Shown here: positions 8,565 to 16,122 of the stretch, piece after piece
How positions within the stretch are numbered: position 1 is the stretch's first letter
How the letters are laid out: every line of letters starts with the position of its first letter
Assembly: GCA_937976375.1 (NCBI GenBank)
Contig: CALJRU010000004.1
Span: 1 to 60,253, forward strand
Direction of reading: 5' to 3'
DNA length: 60,253 nt
DNA from: an uncultured Peptococcaceae bacterium
Lineage (GTDB): Bacteria > Bacillota > Peptococcia > Peptococcales > Peptococcaceae
The notes under the pieces: model-generated
Database searches by the model: none
What the model saw: only the letters and a program-made list of their open reading frames with translations
What the model was told of the DNA's origin: nothing
Translations under genes and position numbers: made by a program

Positions 8565-9746
8565 ATGATGGCCACTAAATTGCTCACGCGTTCTTTTATT
8601 ATTATATGGATTGTTAATTTCTTACTCTATCTGAGCTATACAATGATCAATCCATCGCTGCCAATTTATTTCGAATCGATTGGGGTCAGCGGTTCTTGGG
8701 CTGGATTTTGTGTGGGAATGTTCACATTGGGTTCCATCTTAGTGCGCCCAATCGCTGGCAACATTCTTGATCGTTTTGGTCGGCGTACGGTATTTTTTGT
8801 AAGCACAGCAATTCTAACATGCTTGGTATTCAGCTATTCGTTTGCGGGTTCAATCGCTATGCTGTTGCTATTGCGTGCGGTTCATGGCTTCGATTGGGGC
8901 TTTGCCTCTACTTCGACAAATACGTTGGCTACCGATACGATCCCACGCCATAGAATGGGGAAAGGGATTGCGTTGTTTTCGATTTCAATGTCTTTTGCGA
9001 CAGCTGGCGCACCTGCACTGGCGGTTGCCCTGATGGATCATTGGTCATTTGCCGGGATGATGCGGATCAGTGCAGTCTTTGTTCTTCTGGGACTCATCAT
9101 CGCTTGCCTGTATCCTTTTAGCGAACACCATCACAAGCCTATTCGTCCGGTCACGCCTCATCACCATCATTTTAATAAAGATGCACTTTTTGAACGCTCC
9201 GCACTTTTGCCTGCGGTCATTATCTGCTGCATTTCGATGACACTAACGGCCGTCATCACCTATGTTCCAGTTTATGCGCTCTCCATGGGATTGAATAATG
9301 CAGGAAGCTTTTTCGTATTCTATGCAGTAGGATTGATCAGCGTACGTTTGGTGATTGGTAATATTGTCGATCACTTTGGGGTTACCGCGGCCACAATCCC
9401 AACATTTTGCCTGTTGATCACTGCTTTGGTGCTGCTTTCTTTGGTCCACACTTTGCCGCTTCTATTGCTCAGCGGTTTTCTTTATGGTGCTGGCTATGGT
9501 GGTGCGCAGAGCACGCTGCAAAGTCTGGCTGTTATGAATGCACCAAGCTCACATTATGGTGCCGCCAATGGCACCTTTTTCATCGGATTTGATTTTGGCT
9601 ATGGCATCGGTGCACTTTTAGCCGGCGTATTAAGCGATCACATTGGCTATGCATCGATGTATCTATGTTTAACCGCTTTTTTAATACTGGCTGCCATTTT
9701 AGTATTAAAATTCCATCCTCAGAAAAAAACAGCGACGCGCTCATAA
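8565..9746 (+). CDS. MFS transporter (paralogue 2)
   Basis: 393 residues, twelve hydrophobic segments, sharing long near-identical blocks with the preceding gene (for example the LTRSF start and NAPSS-YGAANGTFF near residue 330). The pair therefore arose by tandem duplication and divergence. Motif RPIAGNILDRFGRR is the canonical MFS loop. A His-rich loop (HHHKP and PHHHH, about residues 185-202) replaces the corresponding region of paralogue 1 and could be a central cytoplasmic loop. RBS AAAAGGAG. Ends at a bidirectional terminator shared with murA. Confidence 0.88.
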   Translation: MMATKLLTRSFIIIWIVNFLLYLSYTMINPSLPIYFESIGVSGSWAGFCVGMFTLGSILVRPIAGNILDRFGRRTVFFVSTAILTCLVFSYSFAGSIAMLLLLRAVHGFDWGFASTSTNTLATDTIPRHRMGKGIALFSISMSFATAGAPALAVALMDHWSFAGMMRISAVFVLLGLIIACLYPFSEHHHKPIRPVTPHHHHFNKDALFERSALLPAVIICCISMTLTAVITYVPVYALSMGLNNAGSFFVFYAVGLISVRLVIGNIVDHFGVTAATIPTFCLLITALVLLSLVHTLPLLLLSGFLYGAGYGGAQSTLQSLAVMNAPSSHYGAANGTFFIGFDFGYGIGALLAGVLSDHIGYASMYLCLTAFLILAAILVLKFHPQKKTATRS

Positions 9747-9769
9747 AGGCACTGCTGTTAAACTGCATC

Positions 9770-9806
9770 AAAAAAGGACTGCTCGATCAGGAGCAGTCCT
9801 TTTTTA
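9770..9806. terminator. bidirectional terminator between MFS gene and murA
   Basis: Stem AAGGACTGCTC/GAGCAGTCCTT with A-run on the left and T-run on the right, so it can terminate transcripts from both sides of this convergent junction. Confidence 0.9.
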
Positions 9807-9828
9807 CATTCAATAATCAATAATTCAA

Positions 9829-11103
9829 TTATTCTCCGTCATCAAAGCGGCGGATGTCAGCACCAAGGCTTTGGAATTTACCGATGAGGTCCTCATAGCC
9901 ACGGTCGAGATGGTAGAGGTCGCTGACGGTGGTTTCGCCTTCGGCAGCAAGACCGGCAATGATGAGTGCCGCACCGGCGCGCAGGTCGGTGGCTCGCACG
10001 GAAGCACCGTGTAATTTTTGTACGCCGGTGATGAAGGCGGTGCGGCCTTCGGTTTGGATGTTTGCACCGAGCTTACGCAATTCGTCCACATGCATGAAAC
10101 GATTTTCAAAAATGGTTTCTGTAAGCTGGCTGGTGCCTTCAGCAAGGGTCATATAAGCCATGAACTGGCTCTGCATGTCTGTTGGGAAGCCAGGGTACGG
10201 CAAAGTTTTCACATCAACAGGGCGAATGGTATCGGAACCATGAACGGTGACGGTGTTGGCCACTTCATCCACTTCAATGGTGGCGCCGCTTTCCACGATT
10301 TTATCAAGCACTGGACGCAGGTGATCGGCAATGCAGTTGGTAACGCGCACGGTACTGCCAGTGATGGCTCCGGCCAGAAGATAACTGCCAGCTTCGATAC
10401 GGTCAGGAATAATGGTATGCTCAGCCCCATGCAGCGCGTTCACGCCTTCAATGCGGATGACGCCTGTACCGGCGCCGCGCACTTTGGCGCCCATGGCATT
10501 GAGGAAATTGGCAAGATCGACAATTTCTGGTTCTTCAGCAGCATTTTCGATGGTGGTGGTGCCTTCGGCAAGGCTGGCTGCCATCATAAGGTTTTCGGTA
10601 GCACCAACACTTGGCACGCGCAGGAAGATGCGATCGCCTTTCAGTCGGCCGCCATTTGGCACTTCTGCGACCACTTCGTCATCGCGAATCTGAATCGAGG
10701 CACCCAGAATCTCCAATCCTTTTAAGTGCAGATCAATCGGACGTGCACCGATGGCACAGCCGCCTGGCAGGCTCAGCACTGCGCGTCCAAAGCGCGCCAA
10801 CAGCGGCCCCATGATGAGCACCGATGCGCGCATTTTTTTGATATATTCTACAGGCGCCTGCACCTTGTCAACAGGCGCGCCGTCGACTTCCATTCGATTT
10901 TCGTTAAATGTGATGTCTGCCCCTAACGACAACAAAACATCTTTAATGATCTCAACATCGGCCAAGCGCGGCACATCTTCCAGCACACAGCGCCCTTCCG
11001 ACAACAATGTTGCGACAATGATTGGCAGGACCGCATTTTTCGCACCACTGATGCGCACTTCTCCGCTCAGTTTGCGGCCCCCGGTGATAGTAATTTTATC
11101 CAA
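9829..11103 (-). CDS. murA: UDP-N-acetylglucosamine 1-carboxyvinyltransferase
   Basis: Catalyses the first committed step of peptidoglycan synthesis: transfer of enolpyruvyl from PEP to UDP-GlcNAc in the cytoplasm. Counting from the TTG at 11103, Lys22-Asn23 in the GAKNAVLP motif and the active-site Cys in PGGCAIGARP (residue 116) fall where E. coli MurA has them (22, 23, 115). An ATG at 11163 is in frame, but a -10/-35 promoter lies across its first codons (11152-11180), so translation more likely begins at the TTG. A good GGAGG is present but about 25 bases upstream of the TTG, so the start is not settled. Downstream terminator at 9770-9806. Confidence 0.95.
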   Translation of the reverse strand: MDKITITGGRKLSGEVRISGAKNAVLPIIVATLLSEGRCVLEDVPRLADVEIIKDVLLSLGADITFNENRMEVDGAPVDKVQAPVEYIKKMRASVLIMGPLLARFGRAVLSLPGGCAIGARPIDLHLKGLEILGASIQIRDDEVVAEVPNGGRLKGDRIFLRVPSVGATENLMMAASLAEGTTTIENAAEEPEIVDLANFLNAMGAKVRGAGTGVIRIEGVNALHGAEHTIIPDRIEAGSYLLAGAITGSTVRVTNCIADHLRPVLDKIVESGATIEVDEVANTVTVHGSDTIRPVDVKTLPYPGFPTDMQSQFMAYMTLAEGTSQLTETIFENRFMHVDELRKLGANIQTEGRTAFITGVQKLHGASVRATDLRAGAALIIAGLAAEGETTVSDLYHLDRGYEDLIGKFQSLGADIRRFDDGE

Positions 11104-11151
11104 TTCATCTCGGACGAAGCCGACGTCACCTCCTTCAATTGCATTATCTTT

Positions 11152-11180
11152 ATTGTAACCCATTCATGAAACTAGGTCAA
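11152..11180 (-). promoter_or_regulatory. probable murA promoter
   Basis: On the minus strand TTGACC (11180-11175), 17-base spacer, TACAAT (11157-11152). It overlaps the first codons of the longest murA reading frame, arguing for the downstream TTG start. Confidence 0.6.
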
Positions 11181-11246
11181 TTCAAAACCGCGTATTCTGC
11201 GGCATGCGCGCCGATTTTAGCATCTATGCAAAAGCGCGACAGAATT

Positions 11247-11280
11247 TGTGTAGAATTTCACACAAGTTTTATGGTATAAT
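11247..11280 (+). promoter_or_regulatory. citrate synthase promoter with CRP/FNR-like site
   Basis: TGGTATAAT, an extended -10, ends at 11280. Just upstream is TGTGT-AGAATT-TCACA (11247-11262), within a longer TTGTGT-N8-ACACAA inverted repeat; this is one base from the CRP-type TGTGA-N6-TCACA pattern. The site would cover the -35 region, a position more typical of repression. A canonical -35 is absent. Confidence 0.55.
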
Positions 11281-11345
11281 GGTTGAACAGTCAGAAAATT
11301 TTTCAATCTGACACATTTTCCATCCACTGAAAAGGAAGTGTTGCT

Positions 11346-12752
11346 ATGGATAAATTTGATTACAGCCGAATTACTCCGGGCATCAACGCCCTCACAAAAA
11401 AGCTCGAGCGTAATTCCCATATCGACTCTGAGCTTTATACGAAATATGATGTTAAGCGCGGCCTGCGCGATCTCAACGGCCGCGGTGTCATTGCCGGGCT
11501 GACGAATATTGCTGACGTTCACGCATATGAAAAAGATGCCGATGGCAACACTGTGCCTTGCGATGGGCAACTGCTTTATCGCGGCTACGACATGCAAGAG
11601 CTGGTGCGTGGCATTATTGAAGACAAGCGCTACGGTTTCGAAGAAGTCACCTATCTGCTTTTGACCGGAGAATTGCCAAGCGCCACTCAGCTCAGCCTCT
11701 TTGAACAGGAAATGAACAATCACCGCGCGCTGCCGGATGGCTTTGTGCGCGACATCATCATGGAAGCACCTGCCAACGACGTCATGAACGGTCTTGCACG
11801 CTCGGTGCTGACGCTCTATACTTACGACAACCGCGCTGACGACATCAGTCTGCCAAATGTCATGCGCCAGTGCCTACAGCTGATCAGCTGCTTCCCTGTC
11901 ATCGCCGCACATACTTATCGTGTCTATGATCACTATCATAATGGCAACAGTCTTGTGCTGCATGATCCAATCGACGGACTTTCCCATGCGGAAACGATTC
12001 TTTATCTGATCCGTCCAGACAAGAATTTCAGCGAATTGGAAGCACGCCTGCTTGATCTCTGCCTCATTCTGCACGCAGACCACGGCGGTGGCAACAACTC
12101 CGCTTTCACTACTCGTGTCGTCACCTCCACTGGTACCGATACTTATTCAGCCATTGCCAGCGCCCTTTGCTCGCTCAAGGGACCGCGTCACGGCGGCGCC
12201 AACATTCGTGTGCACCATATGTTCAACGATCTCAAATGCCGCGTCACCGATTGGACCGATGACGAAGCCATTGCCGAATACCTCGAAGCCATTTTGGACA
12301 AGCGCGCCTTCGACCGTTCTGGCCTCATCTATGGCATGGGCCACGCTGTCTACTCCAAGAGCGATCCCCGCGCCATGGTGCTGCGTCAATTTGTACGCGA
12401 ACTTTCCAAAGAAAAGGGACGCGAAGCAGAATGCGATCTTTATATGAAAGTTGAAGAAATCGCCGGCCGCATGATTGCCGAAAAGCGCAAGATCTACAAA
12501 GGGGTCAGCGCCAATGTCGACTATTACAGCGGCTTTGTATATGATATGCTCAACCTGCCGGAGGAGCTCTACACGCCGCTTTTCGCCGTCGCTCGCATCA
12601 GCGGCTGGTGTGCACATCGTCTCGAAGAGCTGAGCCAAAACAGCAAGATCATTCGTCCAGCTTATCTTGGCATCGCCCCTCGCCACGACTATGTAAAAAT
12701 GAGCGATCGCCACGATTCGCCATTTCCACCAGCTTATCTTCATCATAAATAA
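11346..12752 (+). CDS. citrate synthase
   Basis: 468 residues, at the large end for type II enzymes. Catalytic elements are clear: LHADHGGGNNS with His near 242-245, GPRHGGAN, and GMGHAVYSKSDPRA with the catalytic His at about residue 332. Condenses acetyl-CoA with oxaloacetate in the cytoplasm; in an anaerobe this usually feeds 2-oxoglutarate and glutamate synthesis through a partial TCA pathway. Start ATG follows AAAAGGAAG. Divergent from murA and apparently controlled by the palindromic site noted above. A 2-methylcitrate synthase activity cannot be excluded from sequence. Confidence 0.93.
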   Translation: MDKFDYSRITPGINALTKKLERNSHIDSELYTKYDVKRGLRDLNGRGVIAGLTNIADVHAYEKDADGNTVPCDGQLLYRGYDMQELVRGIIEDKRYGFEEVTYLLLTGELPSATQLSLFEQEMNNHRALPDGFVRDIIMEAPANDVMNGLARSVLTLYTYDNRADDISLPNVMRQCLQLISCFPVIAAHTYRVYDHYHNGNSLVLHDPIDGLSHAETILYLIRPDKNFSELEARLLDLCLILHADHGGGNNSAFTTRVVTSTGTDTYSAIASALCSLKGPRHGGANIRVHHMFNDLKCRVTDWTDDEAIAEYLEAILDKRAFDRSGLIYGMGHAVYSKSDPRAMVLRQFVRELSKEKGREAECDLYMKVEEIAGRMIAEKRKIYKGVSANVDYYSGFVYDMLNLPEELYTPLFAVARISGWCAHRLEELSQNSKIIRPAYLGIAPRHDYVKMSDRHDSPFPPAYLHHK

Positions 12753-12755
12753 ACA

Positions 12756-12798
12756 TCGGCGCCGTCGGCCAGATCCTGGTAACGTCGGCGCTTTATTG
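12756..12798 (+). terminator. possible terminator after citrate synthase
   Basis: GCGCCG/CGGCGC outer arms with an inner CCAG/CTGG pair, followed by TTTATTG. The T-run is short, so confidence is moderate. Confidence 0.45.
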
Positions 12799-12810
12799 TG
12801 TCACCTCATC

Positions 12811-12839
12811 TTGACACCGCTGGTGATCTTCGCTATAAT
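12811..12839 (+). promoter_or_regulatory. promoter of tRNA-Gly
   Basis: Consensus TTGACA (12811-12816), 17-base spacer, TATAAT (12834-12839). Between it and the tRNA is a perfect 9-base-pair hairpin, 12842-12862, that would form in the pre-tRNA leader. Confidence 0.85.
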
Positions 12840-12862
12840 AGATATGCTTTCAAAAAGCATAT

Positions 12863-12933
12863 GCGGGTGTAGTTCAATGGTAGAACGGCAGCTTCCCAAG
12901 CTGCATACGAGGGTTCGATTCCCTTCATCCGCT
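12863..12933 (+). tRNA. tRNA-Gly (anticodon CCC)
   Basis: Cloverleaf reads by eye: acceptor GCGGGTG pairs with CATCCGC, the anticodon arm GCAGC-TTCCCAA-GCTGC gives anticodon CCC, and the T-arm contains GGTTCGATTCC. CCA is not encoded. A consensus promoter lies upstream and a terminator follows. Confidence 0.93.
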
Positions 12934-12938
12934 TCTCC

Positions 12939-12977
12939 AAAAGCCTAACGGTTCTTACCGTCAGGCTTTATTTTATG
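12939..12977 (+). terminator. terminator after tRNA-Gly
   Basis: AAAGCCT-ACGG / CCGT-AGGCTTT hairpin with a TTATTTTAT tail directly after the tRNA. Confidence 0.75.
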
Positions 12978-12997
12978 TTGGGCTGCACTCGCCCATC

Positions 12998-13030
12998 AAA
13001 AAAAGCTGCGCAGCACGGCGCAGCTTTTTT
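12998..13030. terminator. bidirectional terminator, tRNA-Gly / ilvA convergent junction
   Basis: AAAGCTGCGC/GCGCAGCTTT stem with A-run on one side and T-run on the other; serves the leftward threonine dehydratase gene. Confidence 0.85.
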
Positions 13031-13059
13031 GCTCATTATAAAGGATAGATTAGTATCGA

Positions 13060-14280
13060 TTAATATTGACGTTTGATTTCAAATCCGTGTTCTTCGAGGG
13101 CCTTGATGATCTGGGCTACGTGTTCGTGGCCGTTGGTTTCTGCGGTCACTTCGAGAACAACGCGGTTGAAGCGATCCTTGGCCTTGAACTGGTTGTGATC
13201 CAATCCGATGATGTTGGCACGCTGATCGGCGAGAATTTTAGCAATCAGCAACAGCTGGCCAGGTGCATCCGGCAGCTCTACGCTGAACGCAAAGATGCGG
13301 CCGCTGGTAACAAGCCCAGAGCGAATCATCGACGAGATGGTGACCATGTCGATGTTGCCGCCGCTGATGACACAGCCAACTTTCTTATTGCAGCTGTTGA
13401 GATGACGCAGTGCTGCCAATGGCAGTGCACCGCTGGCTTCAGCAACGAGTTTATGTTTTTCAAGGAGCAGCAGCACCGCTTCCATGATTTCTGTTTCATT
13501 AACGGTGATGATGCCGTCGACGTATTTCTGTACGATGTCAAACGTTGTTTCACCGACTTCGCCAACAGCAACACCTTCGGCACAGGTGCTGACTTTTGGC
13601 AGCGGCGTGACTTTGCCGCGTTCCAGCGAGAACTTCATGCTGGCGGCACCTTCTGGTTCAACACCGGTGATGCGAATGTCTGGTTTCATTGCCTTGGCTG
13701 CAAGTGCAACACCACTGATGAGGCCGCCGCCGCCAACTGGCACGAGGATCTCATCAAGGTCTGGATTTTCTTTGAGCATTTCCAGCGCAATGGTTCCCTG
13801 ACCACAAAGCACGCCATAATCGTCATACGCATGAATAAAGAGGCCACCGGTTTCAACAGCAACTTCCAGTGCTTTGCGATATGCCTGGTCATAATTTTCA
13901 CCATGAATCACCACATTTGCACCTTTTTCCTGCGCGCTCTTGATTTTGATCAGCGGTGTGACTTCTGGCATAACGATGGTGCATGGGCAGCCGTAATGCT
14001 GTGCCGCATAGGCAACGCCCTGTGCATGATTGCCGGCAGATGCAGTAACAATCCCATGGGAACGTTCTTCTTCGGTCAGCTGAGAAATTCTGTTGTAGGC
14101 ACCACGCAGTTTGAAACTACCGGTATTCTGGAGATTTTCCGGCTTAATCCAAATCTGGTTTCCGGATTCTTTCGAAAAATAGGTGCTGTACATCAGCGGC
14201 GTTTCAGCAGCAACACCTTTAAGGCGATCCGCAGCTTTCTGGATTTCACTTAAATGTTTTTCTAATACACCTTCAGCCAT
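13060..14280 (-). CDS. ilvA: threonine dehydratase with C-terminal ACT domain
   Basis: PLP-dependent deaminase converting threonine to 2-oxobutyrate and ammonia. The PLP lysine lies in GSFKLRGA (Lys57), the phosphate-binding loop is GGGGL near residue 180, and residues ~325-406 form one ACT domain, for allosteric control. At 406 residues this fits the shorter ACT-containing IlvA/TdcB type rather than the 500-residue enterobacterial IlvA. I chose the ATG at 14280 (AAGGGGG upstream) over a longer start at 14328 because the family begins close to this point. No isoleucine-pathway genes flank it, so anabolic and catabolic roles are both open. Confidence 0.9.
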   Translation of the reverse strand: MAEGVLEKHLSEIQKAADRLKGVAAETPLMYSTYFSKESGNQIWIKPENLQNTGSFKLRGAYNRISQLTEEERSHGIVTASAGNHAQGVAYAAQHYGCPCTIVMPEVTPLIKIKSAQEKGANVVIHGENYDQAYRKALEVAVETGGLFIHAYDDYGVLCGQGTIALEMLKENPDLDEILVPVGGGGLISGVALAAKAMKPDIRITGVEPEGAASMKFSLERGKVTPLPKVSTCAEGVAVGEVGETTFDIVQKYVDGIITVNETEIMEAVLLLLEKHKLVAEASGALPLAALRHLNSCNKKVGCVISGGNIDMVTISSMIRSGLVTSGRIFAFSVELPDAPGQLLLIAKILADQRANIIGLDHNQFKAKDRFNRVVLEVTAETNGHEHVAQIIKALEEHGFEIKRQY

Positions 14281-14500
14281 TCTAATGGCCCCCTTATCTT
14301 GAATAATATTGTTTCTACAGTATAACACATGGTTTTGTTCCCTTCAAGATCTTTACCAACGCTGATAAATGTCACGCTTTTCTGTTATATAATAATTATC
14401 TATTGAACAAAGACTATGTACAAAGTTGTTATTTTCTGAAAAATCAGCTATTTTTTATTCATGCACAAGCGGGTAACATTATTCGCATTTGTGTATAATT
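14281..14500. other. divergent spacer before the rnmV region
   Basis: AT-rich upstream region of ilvA (leftward). No ORF recognised. It leads into a possible promoter with TATAAT at 14494-14499 for the candidate RNA that follows. Confidence 0.4.
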
Positions 14501-14641
14501 GAGGCGTGTTGTCAGTACGTGCCGGGCCGCCTACCCTCACATCTTTTTCAGACAATCGTTCTCGATTAACAACCTTTTGTGGACAGACTGTACACTGTAG
14601 TCCCCCTTTAGTGTGTCAACGCAGTCTGCCCCTCTTTTTTT
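14500..14641 (+). ncRNA. candidate small structured RNA or leader ending in a terminator
   Basis: A TATAAT (14494-14499) precedes about 140 bases without an ORF that contain several short hairpins (AATCG/CGATT at 14554-14567; ACAA/TTGT near 14570) and close with a hairpin of arms GG-CAGACTG/CAGTCTG-CC and inner ACAC/GTGT, then CTC and seven T. A separate promoter lies after it (14655-14683), so this transcript seems independent of rnmV. I could not assign it to a known RNA family by eye; 6S RNA or an sRNA are possibilities. Confidence 0.4.
14581..14641 (+). terminator. terminator closing the candidate RNA
   Basis: CAGACTG (14584-14590) pairs with CAGTCTG (14622-14628), the inner ACAC/GTGT extends the stem, and seven T residues follow. 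Confidence 0.65.
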
Positions 14642-14654
14642 ACATAAACAAACG

Positions 14655-14683
14655 TTGTCACCACCGTATATTAACGGTATAAT
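14655..14683 (+). promoter_or_regulatory. promoter of the rnmV-recR gene run
   Basis: TTGTCA (14655-14660), 17-base spacer, TATAAT (14678-14683), 37 bases before the rnmV ATG. A small ACCGT/ACGGT inverted repeat sits in the spacer. Confidence 0.75.
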
Positions 14684-14720
14684 AAAGCCAAATGACTATC
14701 ACACATCAAGTGAGGCAAGC

Positions 14721-15287
14721 ATGAAGAAACACATTAAAGAGATCATTGTCGTCGAAGGCAAGGACGATGTCAGCGCTGTGCGCCGTGCCGTCGACGCCAC
14801 CATTCTGACCACCAGCGGCATGGGCCTGGAAGAACGTCGTTTGCGTGAAATTGCCGCCCTGGGGAAACGTCAAGGGGTCATCATTCTGACCGATCCAGAT
14901 GTCCCCGGCACCAAAATCCGCAACCGTGTCACCGAGGTAGTGCCCGATGCCAAACAGGCATTCATTGCGCGCAAGGATGCACGCCATCCTGTGACCCATC
15001 GCATCGGTGTCGAATACGCATCACCAGAAGTGATCGCGGCAGCTTTGGACGCTGCCTATGCAACAAGCGATACACCAGCGCAGCTTTACCAAATGAGCGA
15101 TCTTATGCGCTGGGGTCTTGTCGGTCAAAGTGACAGCGCCGCGCGCCGCGCGCAATTTTGTGAACTGCTGCATCTGGGACATGCCAACGGCAAGGCACTG
15201 CTGAAACGTCTCAACGCCTTTGCGCTGGAAGAAGACGTGATTTTTGAAGCGCTGGCTGAACTGGAGGCAGATCATGAATCTCAATGA
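14721..15287 (+). CDS. rnmV: ribonuclease M5
   Basis: 188 residues of the small TOPRIM family that trims 5S rRNA precursors in Bacillota. The TOPRIM Glu is in VVEGKDD (residues 11-16) and the DxD-like motif in TDPDVPG near residue 57. Longer in-frame starts exist upstream but contain the promoter, so the ATG at 14721 preceded by GTGAGG is used. It overlaps the ksgA start by 14 bases, the conserved rnmV-ksgA arrangement of Bacillota. Confidence 0.93.
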   Translation: MKKHIKEIIVVEGKDDVSAVRRAVDATILTTSGMGLEERRLREIAALGKRQGVIILTDPDVPGTKIRNRVTEVVPDAKQAFIARKDARHPVTHRIGVEYASPEVIAAALDAAYATSDTPAQLYQMSDLMRWGLVGQSDSAARRAQFCELLHLGHANGKALLKRLNAFALEEDVIFEALAELEADHESQ

Positions 15288-16122
15288 GCGATTAAAAAAA
15301 CATCATATTACATTAAAAAAGCAATACGGACAGAATTTTATCGGCGACCCTGCGCTCTTGGAACGCATCGCCGCCGTCTGTGATTGGCAGCCTGGCGACC
15401 GCGCGCTGGAAATCGGTCCTGGTGCTGGCACGTTGACCCGTGCCATTGCGGCTCGTGCAGAAGACGTGCTGGCCATCGAAATCGACCGCCGATTGGCACC
15501 GCTTCTGGAAGAAACACTGGCTGAATGCGGCAACGTCAAGCTGGTGTTTGCCGATGCCCTGAAAGCCGATCTGGACGCCCTTATGCGCGAACAATTAAAC
15601 TGGGACGCACCTTACAAACTGGTCGCAAACCTTCCTTATTATATTACCACCCCGCTGATTATGCATGTTCTGGAAGACACCGCCCACGTCAGCGAATTGG
15701 TCATCATGGTGCAGAAAGAGGTTGGCGAACGCCTCACCGCAAAACCAGGCAGCAAAGCTTACGGCGCCGTGACAGTGATGGTGCAGTATGCCGCCACAGC
15801 GGAACGCTCCTTCGATGTCGGCCGCCGCGCCTTTGTGCCAGCACCTGAGGTGGACTCCACCATTCTCCATCTGGTGCCCTATACCGAACGTCCACTGCAG
15901 GCCAAGGACGATGCAGTGATGCGCCGTGTGGTCAAGGCTGCGTTCAGCCAGCGCCGCAAAACATTGCGCAATTCCCTGTCCAGCCTGGGCTGCGACAAGA
16001 AGTTGATTGCAGCATGTCTGGAGCAATGCGGCATTGACGACAACCGCCGTGCCGAAACTTTATCGGTGGCAGAATTTGTCGCCCTGGCAGATGCTTTTTA
16101 TGAACAAGGAGGACACCAATGA
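15274..16122 (+). CDS. ksgA: 16S rRNA adenine dimethyltransferase RsmA/KsgA
   Basis: Dimethylates two adjacent adenines near the 3' end of 16S rRNA using SAM. SAM motif EIGPGAGTLT at residues 46-55 and catalytic NLPYYITTP near residue 119 are intact; 282 residues is a normal length. Start inside rnmV at 15274 with GGAGG upstream, so translation is coupled. Its stop overlaps the next gene's ATG (ATGA). Confidence 0.95.
   Translation: MNLNERLKKHHITLKKQYGQNFIGDPALLERIAAVCDWQPGDRALEIGPGAGTLTRAIAARAEDVLAIEIDRRLAPLLEETLAECGNVKLVFADALKADLDALMREQLNWDAPYKLVANLPYYITTPLIMHVLEDTAHVSELVIMVQKEVGERLTAKPGSKAYGAVTVMVQYAATAERSFDVGRRAFVPAPEVDSTILHLVPYTERPLQAKDDAVMRRVVKAAFSQRRKTLRNSLSSLGCDKKLIAACLEQCGIDDNRRAETLSVAEFVALADAFYEQGGHQ

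Noticed and set aside
14721..15287. Longer rnmV start at 14613
   Set aside because: The extension would include the terminator and promoter region and lacks similarity to the family start.
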